Below are positions 43,778 to 52,768 of a stretch of DNA of 64,000 nt, piece by piece. The notes under the pieces were generated by a model, which searched no databases, was not told where the DNA came from, and saw only the letters and a program-made list of their open reading frames with translations. Made by a program: the position numbers and the translations under genes. Origin of the DNA: Bradyrhizobium sp. CB1650 (lineage in GTDB: Bacteria > Pseudomonadota > Alphaproteobacteria > Rhizobiales > Xanthobacteraceae); the NCBI RefSeq assembly GCF_029761915.1, contig NZ_CP121695.1:2943501-3007500 (forward strand), written 5' to 3'. Each line of letters starts with the position of its first letter. Position 1 is the stretch's first letter.

Positions 43778-43840
43778 CGCCGGGGACGTCAAGTAACGCG
43801 CCGGCGACATCGAGTGATGCGTCGGCGACGTCAACGCAGC
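43778..43840. repeat. Three imperfect 21-bp tandem repeats
   Basis: Units at 43778-43798, 43799-43819 and 43820-43840 share the frame CGYCGGSGACRTCRASKNANG. They directly follow the dyad upstream of the cyclase gene. The regular 21-bp period (two helical turns) would suit cooperative protein binding. Confidence 0.6.
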
Positions 43841-43867
43841 CTGATCGCCGTCATCGCAGCAGGCACC

Positions 43868-43975
43868 TGCGCGGTAGCCAAAGCGAGACCTCCGGCAGAC
43901 AGGTCACGAGCATCAGCACGAACAGCATGATGCTGCAGAACGGCCGGATGGCTTCGCAAAAAGGACTATCCGCCG
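43868..43975 (-). pseudogene. C-terminal remnant of a TRAP large permease (dctM)
   Basis: The minus strand reads EAIRPFCSIMLFVLMLVTCLPEVSLWLPRR. It aligns with the tail of the intact DctM encoded at 46058-47350, where the matching part is ILPFYAALIAALMFVTYVPAFSLWLP. Upstream sequence shows no further TRAP similarity, so only the last ~30 codons survive. Confidence 0.5.
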
Positions 43976-44481
43976 ATAGCCTCCCCCCGGAGCACCGCGT
44001 GAACGATCGATGCAACTCTTGCATTGATCGATGCCGGATTTGGCTTGGACTCAGAATGCCGCCCGCCTTAGGGACGACATTGGCGACATGGCGCTGATGT
44101 AGCGCTTCGCACAGGGACGGGGCGACCGTCTCGTCCGAGCCTCCAAGCCGCAACCAATAGCGGGTCGAGCATAAAATGAGGGAAACATCCATGGACACAA
44201 CGAGCATCGTAACCTCGCATCCGGCATTGGCCGACGGCGAGGCGAGAGTGCAGGGGGGCGAGCACCTGCCGCGCAAGTCCCCGCCGGAGGGAGCGCGATG
44301 AAGGTCGTACTTTCCAAGGCAAGCAGAAACATGAAGCAGCCGAATCCGCTCGACTCCGTCGCGCAATCCTACCAAGGTGGTGCGTTTGTAACGCTTGACT
44401 TCACACCTTGAGAGGAGCGACCCAAGGCGGCCCGCAGCATCTGCCCAACGACGACATAATCAACTCAGGAGGAAAGCCCAG

Positions 44482-45453
44482 ATGAAGACACTAACCGGCA
44501 TCATCACAGCCGTTGCGCTGGCGGTCTCAGCGCCCCTGGCGACCGCACGCGATTTCCGCTCCGCCGACGTACACCCCGCCGATTATCCGACCGTCGAGGC
44601 CGTCAAGTTCATGGGCAAGCAGCTCGCGACGGCGAGCGGCGGCAAGCTCGGTGTGAAGGTGTTTCCCAATGGAGCCCTGGGCTCCGAGAAGGACACCATC
44701 GAGCAGCTCAAGATCGGCGCACTCGACATGATGCGGATCAACGCATCGCCGTTGAACAACTTCGTGCCGGAAACCATCGCGCTGTGCCTGCCTTTCGTCT
44801 TCCGGGACACGCAGCACATGCGCACGGTTCTCGACGGGCCGATCGGCGATGAGATCCTGGCGGCGATGGAGCCCGCGGGATTGGTCGGCCTTGCCTATTA
44901 CGACAGCGGGGCCCGGTCCATTTACACCGTCAAGGCACCGATCAAGTCGCTCGCGGACCTCAAGGGCCTGAAGATTCGCGTCCAGCAATCCGACCTGTGG
45001 GTCGGCATGATCCAGAGCCTCGGGGCCAACCCGACGCCGATGCCGTATGGGGAGGTCTACACCGCTCTCAAGACCGGTCTGGTGGACGCTGCCGAGAACA
45101 ACTGGCCCTCCTACGAGTCGTCGCGCCATTTCGAGGCCGCCAAGTTCTACAACGTCACTGAGCACTCCCTGGCGCCCGAAGTGCTCGTGATGTCCAAGAA
45201 GGTCTGGGACACGCTGAGCAAGGAGGATCAGGCAATGATCCGCAAGGCGGCCAAGGAATCGGTGCCCGTCATGCGCAAGCTCTGGGACGAGCGCGAGCAG
45301 GCTTCTCGCAAGACCGTCGAGGCGGCCGGCGTTCAGGTTGTCCCGATCGCCAACAAGGCGGAGTTCGTCGATGCGATGAAGCCGGTATACGCGAAGTTCG
45401 CTGGCGACGAAAAGCTGCAGAGCATTGTCAAGCGCATCCAGGACACGAAGTAA
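44482..45453 (+). CDS. TRAP transporter solute-binding protein (DctP family)
   Basis: A 323-residue periplasmic protein from the ATG at 44482, with AGGAGG ten bases upstream. It has a signal peptide (TGIITAVALAVSAPLATA) and the DctP fold: FPNGALGSEKDTIEQLKIGALDMMRI, SLADLKGLKIRVQQSDLWVG (with the conserved ligand-carboxylate Arg) and GLVDAAENNWPSYESSRHFE. It binds a carboxylate-bearing substrate, likely a sugar acid or similar. The membrane subunits follow at 45516 and 46058. Confidence 0.93.
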   Translation: MKTLTGIITAVALAVSAPLATARDFRSADVHPADYPTVEAVKFMGKQLATASGGKLGVKVFPNGALGSEKDTIEQLKIGALDMMRINASPLNNFVPETIALCLPFVFRDTQHMRTVLDGPIGDEILAAMEPAGLVGLAYYDSGARSIYTVKAPIKSLADLKGLKIRVQQSDLWVGMIQSLGANPTPMPYGEVYTALKTGLVDAAENNWPSYESSRHFEAAKFYNVTEHSLAPEVLVMSKKVWDTLSKEDQAMIRKAAKESVPVMRKLWDEREQASRKTVEAAGVQVVPIANKAEFVDAMKPVYAKFAGDEKLQSIVKRIQDTK

Positions 45454-45515
45454 GAACATAGCGTCGGGTCCGGCGTCGCCGACCAGCGACGCCGGACCCT
45501 CGCAAGGAGACGCGG

Positions 45516-46067
45516 ATGTCGGACCAACACGTCGCGAGCCACGACCCGGAGGCACTCGCCGGACGCCCATCGACCGGCTTGCTGTCGCGGATCAATGCCG
45601 TCATCGCTCGCTTGGGCATGTATCTGTCCGTGAGCGGCCTGCTCGTCATCGTTACCATCGTGTTCTACCAGGTGTTCGGACGTTACGTGCTCAATTCCAG
45701 CCCGACCTGGACGGAGAACCTTGCGCTGGTTCTGATCCTGTATGTCACGCTGATCGGCGCCGCCGTCGGCGTGCGCGATGCCGGACACATCGGAATGGAC
45801 AGCTTGCTGGTGATGCTTCCGGATCACACGCGAGAAAAAATCGAGCTTGTGATCCACGTTCTGGTGGCCACGTTTGGCATTGCGATGGCCTACAACGGCT
45901 GGATACTCGGGGCGTCGGTCGGAACCGTGAAGATCCCCAATCTTGGCCTGCCTGAGGTCGTCCGCTACGTACCGCTGATCGCCTCCGGCGTGTTGATCGT
46001 CTCCTTTTCCATCGAGCACATCATTGCTCTCCTGCGCGGCGAAGAGGTCGTCCCCTCATGGAATTGA
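45516..46067 (+). CDS. TRAP transporter small permease (DctQ family)
   Basis: A 183-residue membrane protein with four hydrophobic segments. The typical DctQ pattern is seen: VIVTIVFYQVFGRYVLNSSPTWTENLALVLILYVTLIGAAVGVRDAGHIGMD. It pairs with the large permease. Its coding region overlaps the DctM start by 10 bp, so the two are translationally coupled. An RBS AAGGAG precedes the ATG. Confidence 0.93.
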   Translation: MSDQHVASHDPEALAGRPSTGLLSRINAVIARLGMYLSVSGLLVIVTIVFYQVFGRYVLNSSPTWTENLALVLILYVTLIGAAVGVRDAGHIGMDSLLVMLPDHTREKIELVIHVLVATFGIAMAYNGWILGASVGTVKIPNLGLPEVVRYVPLIASGVLIVSFSIEHIIALLRGEEVVPSWN

Positions 46068-47350
46068 TCATTCTCGGCGCCACCTTCTTCGGCTTCCTCA
46101 TTCTCGGCGTACCGGTCGCCTTCGCGATCGGCCTCTCGGCGATTTGCACCATCCTCTACGAAGGCCTGCCGGTTGCCGTCATCTTCCAGCAGATGATGTC
46201 GGGGATGAACATCTTCTCCTTCCTCGCCATTCCGTTCTTCGTCTTCAGCGGTGAGCTGATGCTGCATGGCGGCGTCGCCGACAAGATCGTGCAGCTCGCC
46301 AAGAACCTCGTCGGACACATCCGCGGCGGGCTCGGCATGTCGAACGTGGTCGCCTGCACGCTGTTCGGCGGCGTATCCGGTTCGCCGGTGGCCGACGTGT
46401 CGGCGATGGGAGCGGTGATGATCCCGATGATGAAAAAGGAAGGTTTCGACACCGACTACGCCGTCAACGTCACCACTCATGCCTCGCTGGTCGGAGCGCT
46501 GATGCCGACCAGTCACAATATGATCATCTATGCCCTGGCCGCAGGCGGCAAGGTATCGATCGGCGCGCTGATTGCCGCCGGCATCCTGCCGGCGCTCGTG
46601 CTGATGGTGTGCATGCTGGTTGCCGCCTACGCGGTCGCGGTGAAGCGAGGCTATCCGGCTGGCAAGTTTCCAGGCTGGGCCGAGGTTTTCCGCTCGTTCG
46701 CGGCCGCTCTGCCCGGCCTTCTGATCGTCGGCATCATCCTGGCGGGCATCCTGTCCGGCGTCTTCACCGCAACTGAATCCGCAGCCGTCGCCGTCACCTA
46801 CACGATCCTGCTGACCTTCTTCATTTACCGCACCATGACCTGGACGAACTTCCTGCGGGCCGCGGCCAAGGCGGTGAAGACGACGGGCGTGGTGCTGCTG
46901 CTGATCGGCGTCTCCACCATGTTCCAGTATCTGATGGGACTCTACGAGGTGGCCGACCTCGCCGGCGACATGATGAGCAAGGTATCCACGCGGCCCTGGG
47001 CCATCTTCCTGCTCATCAACGTCATCCTGTTCCTGCTCGGCACCTTCATGGACATGGCGGCGACCATCCTGATCTGCACCCCGATTTTCTTGCCGATCGC
47101 GATGAAGGCCGGCATGGATCCGGTGCAGTTCGGCATGTTGATGCTGATCAACTGCGCCCTTGGGCTGAACACTCCGCCGGTCGGAACGACGCAGTTCGTG
47201 GGCTGCGCCATCGGCGGCATCTCGGTGGGCGCGGTGATGCGCACCATCTTGCCGTTCTACGCCGCCCTGATCGCAGCGCTCATGTTCGTGACCTATGTCC
47301 CCGCCTTCTCGCTTTGGCTGCCGCGTCTGCTGATGGGGTACAAGGGATAG
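46058..47350 (+). CDS. TRAP transporter large permease (DctM family)
   Basis: A 430-residue permease with about 12 hydrophobic segments. Family blocks include GVPVAFAIGLSAICTILYEG, IPFFVFSGELMLHGGVADKIVQLAKN, GSPVADVSAMGAVMIPMMKKEGFD and GLNTPPVGTTQFVGCAIGG. It is the Na+-coupled transport subunit of the TRAP system. The SDR gene 77 bp downstream probably acts on the imported substrate. Confidence 0.94.
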   Translation: MELIILGATFFGFLILGVPVAFAIGLSAICTILYEGLPVAVIFQQMMSGMNIFSFLAIPFFVFSGELMLHGGVADKIVQLAKNLVGHIRGGLGMSNVVACTLFGGVSGSPVADVSAMGAVMIPMMKKEGFDTDYAVNVTTHASLVGALMPTSHNMIIYALAAGGKVSIGALIAAGILPALVLMVCMLVAAYAVAVKRGYPAGKFPGWAEVFRSFAAALPGLLIVGIILAGILSGVFTATESAAVAVTYTILLTFFIYRTMTWTNFLRAAAKAVKTTGVVLLLIGVSTMFQYLMGLYEVADLAGDMMSKVSTRPWAIFLLINVILFLLGTFMDMAATILICTPIFLPIAMKAGMDPVQFGMLMLINCALGLNTPPVGTTQFVGCAIGGISVGAVMRTILPFYAALIAALMFVTYVPAFSLWLPRLLMGYKG

Positions 47351-47427
47351 CTGTCGCCTGAGGCCAGCATCTGGCCGGCGAAGCGGCCTTGCGACACTTT
47401 GCTTCGCGCAACAGGGAGAATCAGTTC

Positions 47428-48234
47428 GTGACGGACTATCGCAAACTCTTCGATCTCACCGGCAAGACGGCAGTCGTGCTTGGCGCCGCTTCGGGCATCG
47501 GCAAGTCCTCGGCAGAAGCGCTGGCGGGGCTCGGCGCCCGCGTCGTTTGCGCCGATCGCGCGCTTGACGCGGCGGAGGCGACCGCGGCCGGCCTTCGCGA
47601 GAAGGGCGGCTGGGCCGAGGCGGCCGCGTGCGATGCTGCAAGTGCGGCGGATGTGTCCGCACTGGCGACGACCGTGATGCAGAAGTTTCCGCGGCTCGAT
47701 ATCGCCGTGACGACGCCTGGGCTCAACATCCGCAAGACCATCCTCGACTACACCGAGGAGGATCTCGACCGCGTCGTCACGCTCAACGTCAAGGGCACCG
47801 TCTGGTTCTTCCAGGCCTTCGGCCGCATCATGGTGGAGCAGAAGGGCGGCAGTATCATCGCCTGCTCCTCGGTGCGCGCCGTCACCATCGAGCCCGGCCT
47901 TGCAGTGTATGGCTCGACCAAGGCGGCGATCGGCCTCCTGGTGAAGGGTTTTGCCTCCGAGGTCGGCCGCTCCGGCGTGCGCGTCAACGCGATTGCGCCG
48001 AGCATCGCAGAGACCGCGCTGACCGGCCCGTTCAAGCAGCGGCCTGACATCTACGATCTTTACGCCGGCCATACGGTGTTCAACCGCTGGAGCAGCGCCG
48101 ACGAGGTCGCGACAGCGGTGGCCTATCTCGCCTCGGATGCCGCGAGCTATGTCAGCGGCAGCACGCTGTTTGTCGATGGCGGATGGACGGCAGTCGACGG
48201 ACCGCCGACGGGCCTCACCCAATTGAGCAAGTAA
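47428..48234 (+). CDS. SDR-family oxidoreductase
   Basis: A 268-residue short-chain dehydrogenase. The likely start is the GTG at 47428 after AGGGAGAA (the frame opens at 47389). Cofactor loop AVVLGAASGIGKSSAEAL; the usual NNAG is changed to TPGLN (VTTPGLNIRKT). Catalytic residues are in IACSSVRAVTIEPGLAVYGSTKAAIG (Ser, Tyr, Lys). The C-terminus is YVSGSTLFVDGGWTAVDG. The D in GADR/CADRAL suggests NAD preference. Position after the TRAP genes suggests oxidation of the transported compound. Confidence 0.9.
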   Translation: MTDYRKLFDLTGKTAVVLGAASGIGKSSAEALAGLGARVVCADRALDAAEATAAGLREKGGWAEAAACDAASAADVSALATTVMQKFPRLDIAVTTPGLNIRKTILDYTEEDLDRVVTLNVKGTVWFFQAFGRIMVEQKGGSIIACSSVRAVTIEPGLAVYGSTKAAIGLLVKGFASEVGRSGVRVNAIAPSIAETALTGPFKQRPDIYDLYAGHTVFNRWSSADEVATAVAYLASDAASYVSGSTLFVDGGWTAVDGPPTGLTQLSK

Positions 48235-48252
48235 GGCGCGCGTGCGCATCGT

Positions 48253-48951
48253 CTAGCCGGCAAAGCCCACGCGCCGGCGCAGCTCTCCTTGGTCTGCGCC
48301 GGCCAATAGCGCGATCAGCGCGCGCGCCTCTGCCGGATGCGCGGCCCGCGTGGTGATGCCGGCCGTGTACATCGTGACGAGCTCGCATCCCGGCGGCAGC
48401 GTTCCGGACAGCACGATGCCGTCGGTCGCGATGATCTCCGTCGCCTGCGTGCAGCCGATCGGCCGTTGCGCGGTGGAGGCCGCAAGCTCCCGCATCGCGG
48501 TTGCGCCGTTCGGATAGATCTTGAGGCGGGATGCGACCTCATAGGCGATGCCGAGCTGATCCAGCACCTTGGCGACATGCATGCCGGCGGTCGAGGCCTT
48601 GGTGTCCGGGACGAAGATGGCATCGGCAGTGCGCAGCACCTCTCGCAGATCGGCTTCGGTCTTCACGGTCACTTTCGGATCGCCGCTACGAACGGCGAGC
48701 GCGGTGTCGATCTGGCCGATGTCTGCGATCGATGCCGATGTCACGAGGTGTTCGTCGGCGAGCCTGGCCACCAGCGTGCGCGTCAGGACGACGAGATCGG
48801 CCGGGGTGCTCGCGCGCAGTCTGTCGGCCATGATGCCGACCGCGCCGAACTGGCCGTCGATGCGGAATCCGGTCTGTGCCTTGAAGGCGTCGGTGAGGCC
48901 GTGAACCAGGCCTTGCGCCGCACCTCCGCTCAGGATGTTCAGTGTCGTCAC
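48253..48951 (-). CDS. ModA-like substrate-binding protein without signal peptide
   Basis: A 232-residue protein from a GTG at 48951. It enters the binding fold at once: TLNILSGGAAQGLVHGLTDAF, then GQFGAVGIMADRLRASTPADLVVLT, later AIFVPDTKASTAGMHVAKVL and IGCTQATEIIATDGIVLSG. This is the molybdate/extracellular-solute-binding (ModA-like) fold, but there is no leader sequence, so it should stay in the cytoplasm. Its start overlaps the stop of the molybdenum hydroxylase gene (GTGA), so the two are translationally coupled. No ModBC partners are present. A role in handling Mo or cofactor for the enzyme is possible. Confidence 0.82.
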   Translation of the reverse strand: MTTLNILSGGAAQGLVHGLTDAFKAQTGFRIDGQFGAVGIMADRLRASTPADLVVLTRTLVARLADEHLVTSASIADIGQIDTALAVRSGDPKVTVKTEADLREVLRTADAIFVPDTKASTAGMHVAKVLDQLGIAYEVASRLKIYPNGATAMRELAASTAQRPIGCTQATEIIATDGIVLSGTLPPGCELVTMYTAGITTRAAHPAEARALIALLAGADQGELRRRVGFAG

Positions 48952-51077
48952 GATGCAAGCTCCATGGCTGCAATGATCCTGTCGCGCGTGATCGGCAGGT
49001 CGCGCACCCGTACGCCCAGGCAATCGAAGACCGCATTCGCGATCGCCGCGGTCACCGGGCCAGGGGCGGCTTCGCCGGCGCCGACCGGCTCGATCTCCGG
49101 CCGCTGGATGATCTCGACATCCACCGCGGGCACCTCGCTGAACGTCAGGATCGGATAGTCCGTCCAGGCGGTAGACGTGATGTGTGTCCGGTCGAAGCGG
49201 ACGCGTTCCTTCAGCACCCAGCTCGTCGCCTGGATCGCGCCGCCCTCGATCTGGTTGATCACACCATCCGGATTGATGACCTCGCCGACATCCACCGCAA
49301 GCGTCAGCCGCTTGACGCGGACGTCGTCGGCGCCTTCGATCTCGGCAATCGCAGCGCAATAGGCGCCCGTGTTCTTGTAGCGTGCGAAGCCGACGCCGTG
49401 GCCGACTCCCGTGCGCTTTTGCGGCTTCCACTGCGCGCGTCGCGCGGCGGCGCGGATGACGTCCTTGGCCCGCTCGTCGCGCAGATGGCGCAGGCGGAAC
49501 TCGATCGGATCTTCGCCGCGCAAAGCGGCGATCTCGTCGAGCAGGGATTCGATGGCGAACACGTTGCCTTGCCCGCCCAGGGTCCGCAGCGCCGAGGTGC
49601 GCACGGGCATGGTCAAGAGCCGATGGCTGGTGATCGTCCAGGCCGGGAGATCGTAGAGCGGAACGGCGTTGCGGTCGCCGCCACCGCCATTGGCGGCCGG
49701 CGGATTGGAGGAGATCATGCGGGGGTAGGGGTTCGCGATCTCGGTCGCCGCAAGCAGCGCAGGCTGCGCTGCGCGCCCGGGCCGCGCCGCATGGCCGTTG
49801 CTCCAGATCGCATGGCGCCAGCCGAGGATCTCGTTGTCCGCATCGAGATCGGCCTCGATCTCGATCGCCATCGCCGCGCCGAACGGCGCATGGGCCATCT
49901 CGTCGTGGCGCGACCATTGCACGCGGACCGGACGGCCGGCGGCCCTTGCCAGCAACACGGCATCGAGCGCGACGTCATCGGCCGCATTGTGTCCGTAGCA
50001 GCCGGCGCCCTCCGTGTGCTCGACGATGATGCTCTCGGCCGGCAGCTTGAGCACGATGGCGAGATCGGCGCGCAGCAGATAGACACCCTGGCTGTGGGTC
50101 CAGATATGAACGCGATCGCCATCCCATTGCGCCATGGCGCAGGACGGCGCGATGGAGGCATGCGCGATGTAGGGGCGGGTATATTGCCGGCGAACGGTTC
50201 GGGCCGGCTTGCTCGCTCCGGCCGACGTTCGAGTATCGATGATGCTCGTCTCGACCGGCTGGCTCCTAAGGAAGCCCGCGAGGTCATCTTCATCGGGCAA
50301 CGGCTCGCCGGCTGACCATGTTGCGCCTTTTCGCAACGCCTTGAGCGCACTTTCAGCCGCCGCTTCGGTCTCGGCGACCACGCCGGCGAACCCGCCGTCG
50401 CGGGCAATTGCGACGAGACCGGGAACGGCGCGCGCGGCCGCTTCGTCGAGCCCGGTCAATCTGGCGCCCGAGATATCCGGCCGCAGCACGCATCCATGCA
50501 GCATGCCTGGCAGCGCGCGATCATGGATGAAGCGCGGCCGCGCGAACACCTTGTCGGGAATATCGACGCGCTGGACCGAATGTCCGGCAACGCCGCGTGT
50601 GGCGGCGAGCTTCGCCGGCGCGCCCGGGGTGGCGTCGCGGTCGAGAGAGACTTCGCCGGCCAGTTCCCAATAGCTGGTCCTGACATTGCCCGGTCCCGAG
50701 ATCGTGCCGTCGTTGACATCGAGGTGCGACGCATCGACGCCGAGACGCTCCGAGGCCGCGACGAGGAAGAGTTGGCGCACCTCTGCACAGACCTGGCGCA
50801 GCGCGCGGCCGGACTGCTGGATCGAGAGGCTGCCCGAAGTGACGCCCTCGTTCGGACTGCGTGCCGTCGAGGCGCGGATCATCTGGATCCGGCCGATATC
50901 GACATCGAGCTCGTCCGCGGCGATCTGGGCCAGCGCGGTGACGATGCCTTGGCCGATCTCGACCTTGCCGGGCGAGATCGCAACTTGGCCTTCATCAGTA
51001 AATCTCGCCCAGGACGACAGCTTTGGATTGGCCGCCAGGCTGACCGGAAATTTCGGGGCGGGGGATGGCGTGCTCAT
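48948..51077 (-). CDS. Molybdopterin-binding subunit of an aldehyde/isoquinoline-type oxidoreductase (IorB-like)
   Basis: A 709-residue large subunit of the xanthine oxidase family, IorB-type. Motifs: GQVAISPGKVEIGQGIVTALAQIAADEL, GCYGHNAADDVALDAVLLA, LRTLGGQGNVFAIESLLDEIA, VDVGEVINPDGVINQIEGGA and near the C-terminus PVGAGEAAPGPVTAAIANA, containing the active-site Glu (GxGE). There is no Tat signal and no cytochrome c subunit is encoded nearby, so it is probably cytoplasmic with an unidentified acceptor. It is coupled to the 2Fe-2S subunit (4-bp overlap at 51074). It probably hydroxylates an N-heterocycle or aldehyde. Confidence 0.9.
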   Translation of the reverse strand: MSTPSPAPKFPVSLAANPKLSSWARFTDEGQVAISPGKVEIGQGIVTALAQIAADELDVDIGRIQMIRASTARSPNEGVTSGSLSIQQSGRALRQVCAEVRQLFLVAASERLGVDASHLDVNDGTISGPGNVRTSYWELAGEVSLDRDATPGAPAKLAATRGVAGHSVQRVDIPDKVFARPRFIHDRALPGMLHGCVLRPDISGARLTGLDEAAARAVPGLVAIARDGGFAGVVAETEAAAESALKALRKGATWSAGEPLPDEDDLAGFLRSQPVETSIIDTRTSAGASKPARTVRRQYTRPYIAHASIAPSCAMAQWDGDRVHIWTHSQGVYLLRADLAIVLKLPAESIIVEHTEGAGCYGHNAADDVALDAVLLARAAGRPVRVQWSRHDEMAHAPFGAAMAIEIEADLDADNEILGWRHAIWSNGHAARPGRAAQPALLAATEIANPYPRMISSNPPAANGGGGDRNAVPLYDLPAWTITSHRLLTMPVRTSALRTLGGQGNVFAIESLLDEIAALRGEDPIEFRLRHLRDERAKDVIRAAARRAQWKPQKRTGVGHGVGFARYKNTGAYCAAIAEIEGADDVRVKRLTLAVDVGEVINPDGVINQIEGGAIQATSWVLKERVRFDRTHITSTAWTDYPILTFSEVPAVDVEIIQRPEIEPVGAGEAAPGPVTAAIANAVFDCLGVRVRDLPITRDRIIAAMELAS

Positions 51078-51544
51078 GGCGCCGCCATCTCCGAGGCCGC
51101 CCGCAGCACGGCGCGGACCATGCGGTTATGCGCTCCGCAGCGGCACAGATTGCGATCGAGTGCCGCTCTGACCTCCGTCTCCGTCGGCGACGGATTGCGC
51201 CTCAAGAGCGCCGCCGCACTGATCAGGATTCCCGACACGCAATAGCCGCATTGCATCGCCTGTTCGGCGATGAAGGCGGATTGCAGCGGATGCGGCTGCC
51301 CCTCGCTGCCGAGGCCTTCGACCGTGACGACCTCCTTGTCGGCGACCGACCACATCGGCATGTCGCAGGAGGAGATCGCGCGATCGCCGACCATCACATA
51401 ACACGCACCGCATTCATTGGCCCCGCAGCCGAAATGCGGGCCGGTCACGCCGAGACGGCTGCGCAGCACATCGAGCAGCGCCTGATCCGGATCGGCCTCG
51501 ACCGCGGTCGCGGCGCCGTTGAGATGGAAGCGAATGGTCGGCAT
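51074..51544 (-). CDS. 2Fe-2S subunit of molybdenum hydroxylase (IorA-like)
   Basis: A 156-residue iron-sulfur subunit. The plant-type ferredoxin cluster is FGCGANECGACYVMVGDRAISSC; the C-terminal second cluster has QCGYCVSGILISAAALL and LDRNLCRCGAHNRM. These are the diagnostic cysteines of xanthine-oxidase-family small subunits. Together with the large subunit at 48948 it forms a two-subunit (IorAB-type) enzyme without an FAD subunit. It starts 16 bp after the Bug gene's stop, so the four genes 52534-48253 look like one operon. Confidence 0.93.
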   Translation of the reverse strand: MPTIRFHLNGAATAVEADPDQALLDVLRSRLGVTGPHFGCGANECGACYVMVGDRAISSCDMPMWSVADKEVVTVEGLGSEGQPHPLQSAFIAEQAMQCGYCVSGILISAAALLRRNPSPTETEVRAALDRNLCRCGAHNRMVRAVLRAASEMAAP

Positions 51545-51559
51545 TGTCGATCGACGGCC

Positions 51560-52534
51560 TCAGGACTTGTTGAATTTCTTGACGACGTCGGCCCATTTCG
51601 CGATGTCGCCGCGCAGGAATTTGTCGAACTCCTCGGGCGTCATCGACATGGGTACGGTACCCTGTTCTGTCCAGAGTTTTACGATATCGGGCCGCTTCAC
51701 CATCGCGTTCACGGCGGCGTTGAGCTTGTCGATGATCGGCTTCGGCGTGCCGGCCGGCGCCATCAGGCCGAGCCAGATCGTAGCCTCATAGCCGGGCACG
51801 CCGGCCTCGATCGCGGTCGGCACATTCGACAGCACCGCGGAGCGTTGCTTGCCGGTGGTCGCAAGCGCGCGCACCTGGTTCTCGCCGATGTTCGGCGCCA
51901 TCGCGGGCACCGCGTCGATCATCATCTGTACCTGTCCGCCGATCACGCCGCTGCGCGCTTCACCGCTGTTGCGATAGGGCACGTGCACGACGTCGATGCC
52001 GGCCATGGCTTTGAACAGTTCGCCGGCCATGTGGTAGGGCGTGCCCTGACCGGAGGAGGCGTAGTTCAATTGACCCGGCCGCGACTTGGCGAGCACGATG
52101 AATTCCTGCAACGTCTTCGCCGCGACCTGCGGGTTCACCACTATGACGAGATCGGAATAGTTTACCGGGACGATCGGCGCGAGGTCGCGCATCAGGTCGT
52201 ATTTGCGCTGGGCTGCCGTCAATAGCGATTCGTTGGCGGTTTGCGTGTTCGACATCATCAGCAAGGTGTAGCCGTCCGCCGGCGACTTGACTGCCTCGAC
52301 CGTGCCGATGACGCCGCCGGCGCCGGTACGGTTCTCGATGACGAAGGGTTGGCCAAAACTCTCCTGCAGTACATTGCCGATCAACCGGGCGGCAACATCC
52401 GCCGGGCCGCCGGCGCCGAAGGGGACGACGATCCGGACTGCATGCGCAGGATAATCTTGCGCCAAACAGGAGGGTGCGGAGAACGCGCCGAGCAGGCCGG
52501 CCGCCAGCGCCAGCATGAATCTTGACCCCGTCAT
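51560..52534 (-). CDS. Tripartite tricarboxylate transporter substrate-binding protein (Bug family)
   Basis: A 324-residue periplasmic protein. The ATG at 52534 has GGGAGGTG upstream and gives a signal peptide (FMLALAAGLLGAFSAPSCLA). Bug hallmarks: VRIVVPFGAGGPADVAARLIG, VIENRTGAGGVIGTVEAVKSPADGYTLLM, LNYASSGQGTPYHMAGELFKAMAGIDVVHVPY. No TctAB membrane genes are nearby, as is usual for Bug proteins. In this operon it likely captures the substrate of the molybdenum hydroxylase. The longer open frame continuing to 55513 is a shadow. Confidence 0.92.
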   Translation of the reverse strand: MTGSRFMLALAAGLLGAFSAPSCLAQDYPAHAVRIVVPFGAGGPADVAARLIGNVLQESFGQPFVIENRTGAGGVIGTVEAVKSPADGYTLLMMSNTQTANESLLTAAQRKYDLMRDLAPIVPVNYSDLVIVVNPQVAAKTLQEFIVLAKSRPGQLNYASSGQGTPYHMAGELFKAMAGIDVVHVPYRNSGEARSGVIGGQVQMMIDAVPAMAPNIGENQVRALATTGKQRSAVLSNVPTAIEAGVPGYEATIWLGLMAPAGTPKPIIDKLNAAVNAMVKRPDIVKLWTEQGTVPMSMTPEEFDKFLRGDIAKWADVVKKFNKS

Positions 52535-52768
52535 GCCCACCTCCCTGATGTCGTTCTTGTTGGTCGGCACTGTAGCGGCAGGGCGCGCGGACTGTCGACG
52601 CCTCAGAAAGTCGATCGAGGCGGGAATATCGGCTGGCTTTCGGGGTGACTTCGCTTCATTTCGCGGTCGCGGCAGGAACCGGCGGCGCGCGGGGTTTGAC
52701 CAAATTGCATGGGCGTTGCCGGATAAATGCCCTCGGCTGCCTGTTATTTTGATGTTACGAATTTGGCC

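Larger units (their letters stand above)
43728..44481. other. Intergenic region with repeats and a TRAP permease relic
   Basis: About 750 bp between the cyclase gene and the TRAP operon. It contains an inverted repeat, three 21-bp tandem repeats and a dctM tail remnant, listed separately. The frames at 44050-44390 show no recognisable domain. The promoter for the TRAP operon should lie near 44350-44450. Confidence 0.6.

Noticed and set aside
44527..45570. Minus-strand frame of 347 codons
   Set aside because: Antisense to dctP; no motif.
48253..49917. A 554-codon frame joining the ModA-like protein to upstream sequence
   Set aside because: The upstream part is out of frame with the hydroxylase gene and is Arg-rich; the GTG at 48951 with GTGA coupling is the sensible start.
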